Source: Pyxicephalus adspersus (taxonomy: Eukaryota > Chordata > Amphibia > Anura > Pyxicephalidae). Taken from it: a stretch of DNA of 64,000 bases. Positions 55,570-64,000 of the stretch are shown here, piece after piece. The position numbers and the translations under genes were made by a program. The first letter of the stretch is position 1. Each line of letters starts with the position of its first letter. The DNA is taken from NCBI RefSeq assembly GCF_032062135.1, contig NC_092866.1:30017459-30081458 (forward strand). Reading direction: 5' to 3'. The notes beneath the pieces were generated by a model that was given only the letters and a program-made list of their open reading frames with translations, did not search any database and had not been told where the DNA came from.

Positions 55570-56809
55570 CTCCCAAGCTGATGCTCTCTCGCACTCCTTC
55601 GATCCACAGGATTCTGAAACCACTGCTGAGCCACAGTTTATTGTCCCACCAACCCGTATCCTTGCCGTGACCTTTGTTCAGGAATCTGCCATTCCTCTAG
55701 GTAAAACCTTGGTGCCTCCTAAACTCTGCACCAAAATATTACATTGTACATATGACTCTAAACTGTCTGGCCACCCGGGTGTTCACAGAACTTTCACGTT
55801 TCTCTCCTGTCCGTACTGGTGGCCAAACCTTCGTAAGGATGTGATGGGCTATGTCAAGGCATGTACTGCATGTGCTCAAATCAAGTCGTCTACTTGTGCC
55901 CCAGCAGGACCGCTTCTTCCTCTGCCCATTCCTAAGGACCATGGGTGTCACCTGTCAATGGATTTTTTTACAGGTCTTTTACCCTCTATACAGTCTCTAC
56001 AGTCATTTGGGTGGTTGTGGATTGCTTTTTAAAAATGGCCCATTTTGTACCCCTTCCAGCTGCTGCATTGGTGCCAGTCTTCATTCATGAAATTTTTAGG
56101 CTTCACGGTATGCCCACACATATAGTTTATGATCGTGAGGTGCAATTTACCTCTCACTTATGGAAAGGCTTTTGCAGATCCCTGGACATCTCTGCGGACT
56201 TCTAAGCCTATCATCCGCAGACTAATGGGCAGACTGAGAGATTTAATCAAGCCCTGGAGCAATATCTCTGAGCCCTTGTTTCTGGCCACCTTGATGACTG
56301 GGTAGCACTGTTTCCAATGGGCGGAGTTCGCCCACAACAACCATGTTAGCACCAGCACCAAAGAATCACTTTTCTACATTGTCTATGGCAAACGCCCTCG
56401 CCTTCCGTCTCCTATAACCTGCTCTGCCAAAATACCTGCTCTCAGTGCCCTGTGGAGAGACTTTAACCGCATCTGGTCTTCTACTTGTGAGCATCTGAAA
56501 CACACAGCTCTCAGGCTCTGTAAGGCACCTCTTCTCCAACCTGGAGATAAAGCCCCTGATTCATCAATGAAATCCGCGCTCGCTGGAAGCGCGAATTGCA
56601 AGTTGCCTTCCCGGAAGTCTGCTCCACGGTTCATTGGACCTTATGACATTTCTGCCAAGGGTAACCCAGTTTGCTACAAGTTACGTCTTCCCTTACATCT
56701 CAAGCTGCCCAATGCCTTCCATGTGTCTCTGATAAAGCTCTTGGTCCTGAACCGCTTTTCTCATCCCTTTCTGCTGGCTACTCCTTCACCCGATTCTTCT
56801 CAGGAATAG
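55570..56809 (+). pseudogene. pol: Gypsy integrase with C-terminal domain, broken
   Basis: The start (SQADALSHSF, 55575-) is the RNase H/integrase tether. The HHCC zinc domain is partly seen (GHPGVHRTF, YWWPNLRKDV, ACTACAQIKS). Catalytic Asp 1 is in HLSMDFFTGL (55930-55970); a frameshift follows near 56020; Asp 2 is in IVYDREVQFTS; a stop interrupts before AYHPQTNGQTERFNQALEQY, which has the Glu. The tail has the GPY-type motif FIGPYDISAKGNPVCYKLRL and FHVSLIK. A MITE fragment (56551-56620) replaces sequence before GPY. Catalytic residues are present but the frame is broken. Confidence 0.8.
56551..56620. repeat. MITE fragment (CTGATTTATCAATGAAA family) in integrase
   Basis: GCCCCTGATTCATCAATGAAATCCGCGCTCGCTGG matches the left end of 62487 and 45220. 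It lies inside the pol C-terminal domain and the frame reads through it, adding foreign residues. Confidence 0.55.
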
Positions 56810-57796
56810 TGTTGGTGTTCGAATTTGGGTTGTCCTTATATTCGAACCGAAACACGGAATTCGACTGTAAAAATTTGGGAAAAAGAAAATTTAAAAATTT
56901 GTTTAAAAAAAAATTAAAATTAATTTTAAAGTAATTTATTGAATGTTTGTGTTTTTTTAACTAACATTTTTTTTCCCCACAATGACAATATGATTCCCGC
57001 TTCTGTGCAGCTGTGGGAGTCCTCCTGTCATTGCAAAATCTCAGGGCACTAAAAGGGGATGAATGGGGACTTGTCCCCATTTATCACCTACCCTGTTTCC
57101 CCGATGATAAGACACTGTCTTATTTTTTTTTGAAGGCCAAAATATGCTCTAGGGCTTATTTTCAGGGGGATTCCAAGAATACATAGTATAGCATTGCAGC
57201 AGCAATCACTGTTGCCGTGCTGTGCTTCTACTATGTATTCTTGGATAGAGTTTTACTTGTCCCCATTCATCATCTGTAGAAGAGTACCTCTGCAGTTCTA
57301 CTACAATGTCCGGGCACTACAAGTGATGAATGGGGACTTGTCCCAATTCATCACCTGTAGTGCCCAGAGTTTATCTATCCAAAAATGCAGAGCACTACAG
57401 GTGATGAATGGGGACTTGTCCCCATTCATCACCTGTAGTGCCCAGAGATCGTAGTGGAACTGCAGAGGTAATCTGCAGTTCAGTTCCGCTGTAACGTCAC
57501 GTGGGAAACTGAACTGAAGATTACTTCTGCAGTTCTACTACAATGTCCGGGCACTACAAGTGATGAATGGGGACTTGTCCCAATTCGTCACCTGTAGTGC
57601 CCAGAGTTTCTCTATCCAAGAATAGAGAGCACTACAGGTGATGAATGGGGACTTGTCTTGGGGGATTTCCCCATTGTTTCCCTGTGTGTCAGGGAGGATC
57701 TGTGGTGCAAGAGGTACAAAAAAATCTTACTCTTTGCCTGGGTGGCAGAGAGCCAAATCACTATGCTGCCATTTCCAACGGCTGCTCACAAGCGCC
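56807..57796. repeat. Inserted block with hAT-type terminus and palindromic units
   Basis: Begins TAGTGTTGGTGTTCGAATT, matching the hAT terminus at 24328. The interior repeats a near-perfect palindrome, GCACTACAGGTGATGAATGG...CCATTCATCACCTGTAGTGC, about three and a half times (57313-57370, 57387-57445, 57549-57605, 57628-57655). A second MITE starts at 57091 after a TA. The block separates the gypsy pol stop from its 3' LTR piece. Fragments of the same interior (CTGCAGTTCTACTACAATG) recur just past the LTR at 58016. Confidence 0.6.
57091..57180 (+). mobile_element. Left end of the CCCTGTTTCCCCGATGATAAG MITE
   Basis: CCCTGTTTCCCCGATGATAA after TA, identical over the first ~70 bases to the MITE at 25525 (GACACTGTCTTA, GGCCAAAATATGCTCTAGGG). 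No right end was found. Confidence 0.7.
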
Positions 57797-57990
57797 CCCC
57801 TGTCTTATGATTTTGTACCGTGCTTGCCCACCTGCAACCTGGCCGTAACCAGTGGCGCAACACCCTCATCATCGGAAGCTCTGGAGAAAACCTAGTTATG
57901 ACATAGACTCTGCGCCTTGTCCCTTTTCAGGGCTCGCACCACCTCCATACAAGTGGTAGCGCCCCCTAGTGGTCCCGGCTCTCTGTGACA
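57797..57990 (+). repeat. Truncated 3' LTR of the gypsy element
   Basis: Matches the last ~180 bp of 53369-54060 and ends CTCTGTGACA. Its 5' part is missing. Confidence 0.8.
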
Positions 57991-58642
57991 ACCACAACTG
58001 AACTGAAGATTACCTCTGCAGTTCTACTACAATGTCCGGGCTTTCATCATGGTTCAGTTTATAGCAGCAAACCATTATGATCTCAACCACTTTCTAACCA
58101 CTTCATATTATTAATATTATAAAATTTTTAACCTACTTTATCCCTCAGAATATCGTGGATCCTATCCTATATTCTCTCCTATTAAGGACATCCTTTTATA
58201 ATAAGATGTAATCCTTTATTAGGCAACAGTAAGTCATCCGCATGTTTCATTAATATTATATATTTATTTTCTTTATTTGGATTAATATTATTACATTCAA
58301 AATCATACCTCTGACAAACACAGAGTCATTTCATACACACTATGCAACCCTTACAACATGTAGTCACTTATTCATATACAATCAAGCATCTTATAATCCT
58401 TTATTTTTGTACTTATTTTCATTTTTCATTTTTACCTATATCGTTCCTGCATAAGTTATCAAATATCCTATTGTCATTGAATACCTCCTTTATCATAAAT
58501 CTGTCAATAACCTTGATCTGTACCATGTATTAAGCATTTGATTTTACTTTACTTCACTAATACTGTGTTGAAAAAAGATTTTTGGTATTCCTTACTCAGT
58601 TTATTGCTCTGTGTTACATAAAGTGTTAATGGTCTCAAAAAA

Positions 58643-58678
58643 TTCCCTGAAAAAGCCACACGGTGAAACGTGTCGGGA
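58643..58678 (+). ncRNA. Hammerhead-like motif
   Basis: CTGAAAA at 58647-58653, hairpin CAC-ACG-GTG, then GAAACGTGTC. Outer arms TTCC (58643-58646) and GGGA (58675-58678) pair with one G-T. GAAA is intact and ACGTGT replaces ACGCGT; the G8 equivalent is A. Confidence 0.5.
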
Positions 58679-60150
58679 CAAGAGACATTTATTTTTGACT
58701 GGTATTCTATATATTGGGGATCCAAGATGTATAGCTAGTTAATATGGTCACCCCATTAATTGCTAATGGGAAAAAAGGCCACTTGTAACCATTGTATATT
58801 TCTGTGCTGTGAGAGATCTTCAGGTGTACCATGGGAAATTATCCAATTTCAGTTAATTGGTCCGAAAATTAATATTTATTTACTGCAAATAATTTGTCTT
58901 CATATGTCTATACCAGCGATGTATAGTGACAGGCAGAATAAAAAAATACTCTTCCACTAGATGGCAGCAGGTAGCTAATTAATCTGTCTGTGACATTTTT
59001 GTTTAGTGGTATTCCGTGGGATTTTTCTAATGTAAAATATGTGCCGCGATTTAATAAAGGTTGGGAAACACTGGTATCTATCACTGATTGTTATTAGAAT
59101 ATTCTAATACAATATCTATATATTAATCATTTATTACTTATTTATTATTACTTACTAATCTCTTTTTAGGCATCAACTACCTTGAAAGTCATCTTCTATT
59201 ATCTAAAAAACTCAAAACTGTAAATTTTAAACAGCTAACAAGTAAGTTATGATCCAATATTCCTGCACATAAGTTGGAAACAACAGAGTGTTCAAGCATA
59301 TTACTCAAACTTTGTGTGATATGTGGAAATATATGTATGTTCAGCATATTACTTTATCATAGTCAAAAAATCTCATGCCAAGTAATTGTTGTTTTCAACA
59401 CGGGCACCACAAAACAACTTAAGTCTTCAGCCTCCTTGCTTACTATTGTACAGGACCGCAGGGGTTGGATCCTGGATAACAGGTATATTCCCCTATATCT
59501 GGATCCCTATGATCTGGTGTGTTAGGAAAGGTGTTTGGGACTATTCTTGTATTAGGCTACTACGTTACTGTGTTTTTCTCCTAGGTGTCACGGGACCCAG
59601 ACTTTGGACTGAAGGGGAAGAATTGGGTGGGCCTCTTCAGTCCATCCAAAATATACACCAGGAAGGGTGTGAAAGGAAGTGGCCTGTAAGTGAGTTTATA
59701 GGAAGTTAAAGCTAGAAGGGGGCTCCTGTGGACCTTTTGTTTTTGGACTGTGGAAACCCCAGGCTGGGGATTAAATCTTCACAAAAGACCTAGATTGGAC
59801 TTACCCTTACCGTGGGGTCATGCTGATGGACTGAGGACATTTCATACCACCAGACTGAAGTAGACCTCTCATTATTTTTTTTATATTGCTTTTTTTTGTG
59901 GCTGAAACAAAGCAGTTCGTTTTGTTTAGTTTATCAATAAAGAGTGATGTTTTGATGAAGACCATGCTGCTGCACTCTGAGATGATCCCCAAACTTCACA
60001 CTACATGCATTTGTTTATTTGCTTTGACATTACTGGATAATATTTTAACTTCAAACATGTTTATACATATGTTGTTTTATATACTTACCAATCCTAATGT
60101 CTCATATAATTGTGCTATATGCTTAAATTACTAGTTTATGTGTCGCAAGT

Positions 60151-60186
60151 TCCTCTGAAGAAGCCAATATTGCGAAACGCGTGGGG
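60151..60186 (+). ncRNA. Hammerhead-like motif
   Basis: CTGAAGA at 60155-60161, hairpin AGC-CAATATTG-C, then GAAACGCGTG. Core blocks CTGAAGA and GAAAC are both complete. The base after GCGT is G, where a hammerhead needs A, C or T, so this copy should not cleave. Confidence 0.5.
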
Positions 60187-60470
60187 TTAATAGATTTAAG
60201 GACTCATAAGGTTTCATTTAAATAGATCCTCTCTAGGAATCAAAACAGGATCTCCTTTTCTCACTGTTATTAAAAGTGCTTGCATAGTACTTAAACAACC
60301 CCCCAAACCTTGCATGTAACCAAATGCAAGGTGGGTTGTAAACATTAATCAATCGCGTCTTGTACAATATTTTTATTATATGATTTCTTTTCATATACTT
60401 ATTTTGAATACAATAAAATAACCTATACACGAAGAAAGTTATAGACAATAGAAAGTATATCCTGACTAGT

Positions 60471-61170
60471 TGTCACAATACCTGTCGGTTCCCGCAGCGC
60501 TCTCCACTAAACTGTCCTGCAGTGTCCTGTGCATGTCTGCCTCATCAAGCTGCCAAGTGCAGCACTTGCTCTTTGTCTCTGCCTGAGTTAGCATGCAGCA
60601 CTTCCTGGTCTTACATGTCTGTGGGCAGTCTTGCTCACACTGACACAGCACAGGGAGGAGAAGCTTCTTAAAGGGGCAGAGACTATTTAGTAATGAAGGT
60701 TATCTCCAGTAATAGAGGCTGGTGCTGTGACTTTGCACCAGCTACCTTGATACCCTGAATTGTTTCCCTGTGATTTCTGACCTGACTTGTGCCTGGAACC
60801 TGACCATGTTTGTCTGCTGCCTTGCCCTGACTTGTGCCTGGAATCTGACCATGTCTGTCTGCTGCCTGCCTTGACCTGTGCCTGGAATCTAACCACCTCT
60901 GTTTGCCACCTGCCCTGAACTGTGCCTGAAATCTGACTACGTCTGTCTGCTGCCTGCCTTGACCCTCGCTTTGGCCCATACTGCATCGGTCTGCCACCTG
61001 TCTCTACACCGAGGTCGCTCCAGCCTTCCTCCTTAGATAGGGTGACCCCAAGGATCGCGACCTGGTGACCCCCAGCAGCAAAGAGCTCAGTGACCTCCAG
61101 GCTACTGGCCCATCACCCCTTGCGGGGTGCCCTGGTGAAGACCTGGTATCACTTAGATTCTGCCGCGTAT
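60471..61170 (+). repeat. Probable LTR or repeat with 45-bp tandem units
   Basis: Begins TGTCACAATACCTGTCGG, like an LTR start. At about 60781-60965 four units of about 45 bp repeat (CTGACTTGTGCCTGGAAC..., TGACCATGTCTGTCTGCTGC). The pyrimidine-rich late part resembles the gypsy LTR at 53600-53900 in style. No retroelement ORF adjoins it, so it may be a solo LTR. Confidence 0.45.
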
Positions 61171-62254
61171 TAATAATACAATGTAATAAGCTAAAAGGTC
61201 AAGAACATAAGATATGCACTTACTTGTTGGTTCAAAGGTACGTTCTTACTGTATATTGACACAGGTAGTGATTTTTATGGGATGATCTATGAGTTTAAAA
61301 AATATGTTAATATATAGGTCAGTAATACAATTATATATATGAATAGATATGTGAAAGCCTAATAAACTTACTTGTGTGTGCAGCTTTGAAATGCTTAATT
61401 ATGTACAGGTTCTGCAAAAAAGCTGATCTGCCAATGTGCAAAACCATCAAAGTAAATATTAATAAATAAAGTATCTATGTAATAAAGGGGAAAATAAATA
61501 AATATGTTTCTTCTAGTTTAGCCTACTTGGTACTGCAGGGTACCAAGTAGGCTAAGCAGTCCTGGGTAATGATACTTCGTTGGGGGTAATAGTGAGTGGA
61601 TCAGGAGTCCAACAACCAGATCGAGGCAGAAGCATTAATGGAGTTTCTAAGAAGGACTGCCATGCAGTGTTGTGGGGATCAAGAGGCAAAGAACTGTCAG
61701 ACAGACAGTTCCACCTTTTATTCATGATGGTTGGTGTCTTATCAGGTGATCTGCGCATGCTCGGGGTCCGAAACACTTCCCGCATGCACTGATATCATGT
61801 AAATGGGTGCGCTTACGTCATGAGATGTTACCCCTAGGTACACTGATCGGCTCAGCCCTGCCTGATATTTATGAAAAAAACTTTGTGTCATTTTCACGCT
61901 GGCCAATCATGCATTAATAATTTGGTGTTATTTTTACACCTGTCAACTATCTAAAAATTATTTGGTCTTGTCTTCAGTCCTGTCAATTATGTATTAAAAT
62001 CAGTCAGGGAAGAATCTGTCCAGACATATGACCTCCAAAATCCCTCATTATGATTTGGGATAAGGCAATGTAATGTGTTATGTATGTTATATACTGTTTT
62101 TTTCTGTGAAAATATGGATTATTTTTAAAATGACTACATATGAGAACAAATACACGTTCATTTACCTTGGCCGCTAAAACCCTGCTCTATGTCTTTTCCT
62201 TTCTTGATTTTGGTACTTGAATACAATAAGCCAAAAGAACCCTCTTTCTGTTTC
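61171..62254. other. No gene seen; contains a strong hairpin
   Basis: The only structure is the perfect inverted repeat TAGCCTACTTGGTAC (61519-61533) and GTACCAAGTAGGCTA (61540-61554). ORFs at 61552-61792 have no recognisable motif. Confidence 0.5.
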
Positions 62255-62459
62255 CTTTTTCACTTACCTTGAGAAATATACAGTTATGCACTTGGGGTGC
62301 TCACAACATGCATACTTCATCCTGTCTATGGGGAATACATTTGGGGGAGTCAAAAATAAAAAGGATTTGGGGGTTCTGGTAGATCATAAACTTAATAATA
62401 GCATGCAATGCCAAGCTGCAATATCTAAAGCTAGCAAAGTACATTGTTGTATTAAATAA
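62255..62459 (+). pseudogene. CR1-like LINE RT C-terminal fragment
   Basis: The frame contains KYTVMHLGCSQHAY then KNKKDLGVLVDHKLNNSMQC and KASKVHCCIK. This is the CR1/L2-type region just after the RT palm ('K..VMHLG' and 'KDLGVLVD.KL'). It stops soon after. No other part of the LINE is visible. Confidence 0.75.
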
Positions 62460-62486
62460 GGAATAGACTGCAGAGATTGAGACATT

Positions 62487-62640
62487 GGGCCTAATTTATC
62501 AATAAAATCCGCGCTCGCTGGTCACGCGTACTTTCGCGCCGTTATATAGAGCCGGTTTACCGCGGGCTGGAGTCATATGCGCTCGTTCAGTCGCATCTCA
62601 CTGCCAAGCCGGATGCTTGCCTTCAGACAATAGGGATGCC
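62487..62640 (+). repeat. GC-rich MITE-like repeat (CTGATTTATCAATGAAA family), copy 2
   Basis: GGGCCTAATTTATCAATAAA, then ATCCGCGCTCGCTGGTCACG and further CpG-rich sequence. Lies between the CR1-like scrap and the ERV gag. The right end is uncertain. Confidence 0.55.
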
Positions 62641-62739
62641 CCCTATAATGTTAACTGTATAGCAGGAGGTTATTACACTGACCCCTTTACATTACACCTG
62701 AAAAATGGAACAGAGAACATAAAATGTCCCGATCCATCC

Positions 62740-63130
62740 CAACTCCTGCACAAACAAATGTAAATAATTATCCTCTTATAACTGAAGCACACTATAAAAT
62801 GTTATGGGAAGAGTTACACACTGAGTTTGTAAGATTACACTGAGATAGGAAATCCATGGCCACTGCATTAGCATGCAAGCAAAAGCCAGGAGAAACTAAA
62901 AGTGATTATGCTAGAAGGTTTAGGAAAGTGTGGAAGGAAGAAGCAGGTTTAGGATTAGGAGGAGATTTGAGTATAGTATTTACTCAGTCACTGAATAATG
63001 TAATGAATCCTGAACATGGGTGCACTGCCAAAATGATGATTGATAACTGGAGCACTTTAGATGCCCCAAACATTTTTGCCCAGCTATTGACAAAGGATGC
63101 CGCAGGATGTTTTGAGCTGCCTAAGTCGTC
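62740..63130 (+). pseudogene. gag: ERV gag capsid and nucleocapsid remnant
   Basis: ITEAHYKMLWEEL then, after a stop, MATALACKQKPGETKSDYAR and RFRKVWKEEAGLGLGGDLSI (62856-63000), the retroviral capsid C-terminal region with the 'CKQKPGE....Y..RF...W' pattern. FTQSLNNVMNPEH follows. No zinc knuckle is seen before the protease frame. Confidence 0.65.
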
Positions 63131-63648
63131 CAAACCCCATGTACAGGGACTTCACCACCACTATGGTACAGATCTCTGACCAGGCTGATGAAAACCCAAT
63201 AAACACATTAGAAGTAGGACAATTCCTGATAGACTTCTTAGTAGACACAGGAGCGACGTGTTCTGTCCTCCGATCCTGGTCAGGTCTATCTACACCTGGT
63301 GGGCCCTCTGTGGGAATAAACGTCATCACCCCTACAAGACGCACACCTCATATTCCCATATGTACAGTACATGGAGAATACATTACACATCACTCATTCA
63401 AGGTATTACCTAGTTGTCCAGTTAACCTGTTAGGAAGAGACCTGATGGGATCTCTGGGAATGTCACTGGTTGTTGACCCAAAGGTTGGGATTAATGTCAG
63501 TACAACCTTGCAACTGCCCAACTGTATTTTCCAGTTCCTGACAGCACATGGTCCACCGGACCATATGACATGGGATTCCTGGACTGCACCCCATATACAG
63601 CACTTACAAAGCCACATACACCAATATACCAAGGGCGGTATCCTTTAA
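63097..63648 (+). pseudogene. pol: ERV protease
   Basis: The 183-codon frame contains the retropepsin active site FLIDFLVDTGATCSVLRSWS with D-T-G intact, then a flap-like segment, and CPVNLLGRDLMGSLGM (the conserved 'LLGRD' block). The rest of the frame leads to the RT N-terminus, which continues in another frame from about 63590. Confidence 0.8.
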
Positions 63649-64000
63649 CTAAGGACAGGGAGGATTCCTTAGCACCCATGATTCGGTCTTTCTCCCAGCA
63701 AGGCATGCTTAAGAGAACCTGTTCTCCTTATAATACTCCAGTAAAATCCTGTCAAGTGGCCAGATGGCTTTGCACGGGATCTCGGAGCCATCGGTGAGCT
63801 GATCGCGCCCCTGGCACCAGTCATGTCGGATCTTGGTACCATTCTTGCAGCAGTACCGCCCCAGACCCAATTTTACAGTGTTATTGATTTGGCCAACGCA
63901 TTTTTCTCAATACCATTGTCATCTGAGACTCAGCCCCTTATGGCTTTTATTTTTAACAATATAACAATATACCTGGTGCCACTTGCCCCAGGGCTTTGTT
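63590..64000 (+). pseudogene. pol: ERV reverse transcriptase N-terminus (partial)
   Basis: YPLTKDREDSLAPMIRSFS, MLKRTCSPYNTPV (63640-63740), then after a frame change DLGAIGELIAP, LGTILAAVPPQTQFYSVIDL with motif A (VIDLANAFFSIPL; catalytic Asp present), ending at 64000. This is the fingers and motif A of a gammaretrovirus-like RT. The YxDD motif lies beyond the window. Confidence 0.8.

Larger units (their letters stand above)
53369..57990 (+). mobile_element. Sushi-like Ty3/gypsy retrotransposon, RT/RNase H deleted (copy 2)
   Basis: 5' LTR (53369-54060), intact-looking gag, -1 frameshift site, protease, then a jump directly to the tether and integrase; RT and RNase H are deleted. After the pol stop at 56807-56809 an unrelated repeat block (56807-57796) is inserted, followed by only the last ~195 bp of the 3' LTR. 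Related to copy 1 at 41195-43545. Confidence 0.9.
57991..60470. other. No protein gene seen; AT-rich DNA with two hammerhead-like motifs
   Basis: ORFs such as 59386-59709 show no family motif. Pyrimidine-rich sequence at 58070-58640 resembles the noncoding repeat at 14383-17040 in style, but I could not align it. Confidence 0.4.
62641..64000 (+). mobile_element. ERV 5' region running off the window (gag, protease, RT start)
   Basis: Gag capsid-like sequence, protease and the N-terminal RT follow in order on plus. The gene set and motif spacing fit a gamma/epsilon-type ERV. No 5' LTR is recognised upstream; a MITE lies there. It differs from the ERV at 11204-14382, with an intact D-T-G protease motif. 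Confidence 0.7.

Noticed and set aside
59386..59709. 107-codon ORF as a gene
   Set aside because: No motif, no splice context and surrounded by AT-rich repeat-like DNA; the similar 83-codon overlapping frame shows it is chance.

Overview
The window looks like intergenic or intronic DNA from a vertebrate with a transposon-rich genome, most likely a frog or other amphibian. Evidence: AT-rich vertebrate-style sequence with microsatellites, L1/Tx1-like, CR1-like and Penelope-like retroelements, Ty1/copia and sushi-like Ty3/gypsy elements, ERV-L-like and other endogenous retroviruses (ERVs), hAT/BED transposons and dense palindromic MITEs. The organism is inferred from this repeat spectrum and not from a marker gene. 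There is no operon, CRISPR array, rRNA or ordinary tRNA gene. The only candidate host-gene sequence is three small exon-like blocks in the first 5.6 kb.

Layout: 0-9 kb has two phase-compatible exon-like blocks (47-127, 390-566), a decayed minus-strand L1-like LINE (1119-4650), a possible terminal exon (5493-5608) and AT-rich DNA with a scrap of a transposon-like gene. 9-11.2 kb has a hammerhead-like motif, a second minus-strand L1-like fragment and a SINE tail. 11.2-14.4 kb is a truncated plus-strand ERV (LTR remnant, gag, protease) with a MITE in gag. 14.4-17.04 kb is a noncoding repeat ending in a hammerhead-like motif. 17.2-24.3 kb is a minus-strand ERV-L-like provirus (protease, RT, RNase H, integrase, dUTPase, possible env); a broken gene of an unclassified transposon-like family lies at its 3' side. 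24.3-28.6 kb is a hAT/BED transposon interrupted by a MITE containing a 707-base assembly gap. 29.5-30.1 kb is a CR1-type ORF1 esterase. 32.25-37.5 kb is a copia element with both LTRs and three nested MITEs. 38.9-40.5 kb is an L1-like fragment split by a tRNA-derived SINE. 41.2-43.5 and 53.4-58.0 kb are two sushi-like gypsy copies, both missing the RT catalytic centre. 47.5-52.7 kb is rich in MITEs, a 2.8-kb inverted repeat and hammerhead-like motifs. 52.8-53.2 kb holds a Penelope-like RT remnant. 58-61 kb has two more hammerhead-like motifs and a probable LTR. 62.2-64 kb has a CR1-like scrap, a MITE and the gag-protease-RT start of another ERV running off the window.

The coding content is that of mobile elements. 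Almost every protein is split by frameshifts, stops, deletions or nested insertions, so nothing here looks autonomous. The nesting gives relative ages: copia before its MITEs, the ERV before the MITE in its gag, the LINE before its SINE. The most unusual signal is a motif seen seven times, CTGANGA-AGC, variable hairpin, (G/A)AAAC-GCGT(H), whose outer arm changes sequence in a compensatory way. It resembles the hammerhead ribozyme fold known from Penelope-like elements, with deviations noted. I found no clearly new multi-gene system.
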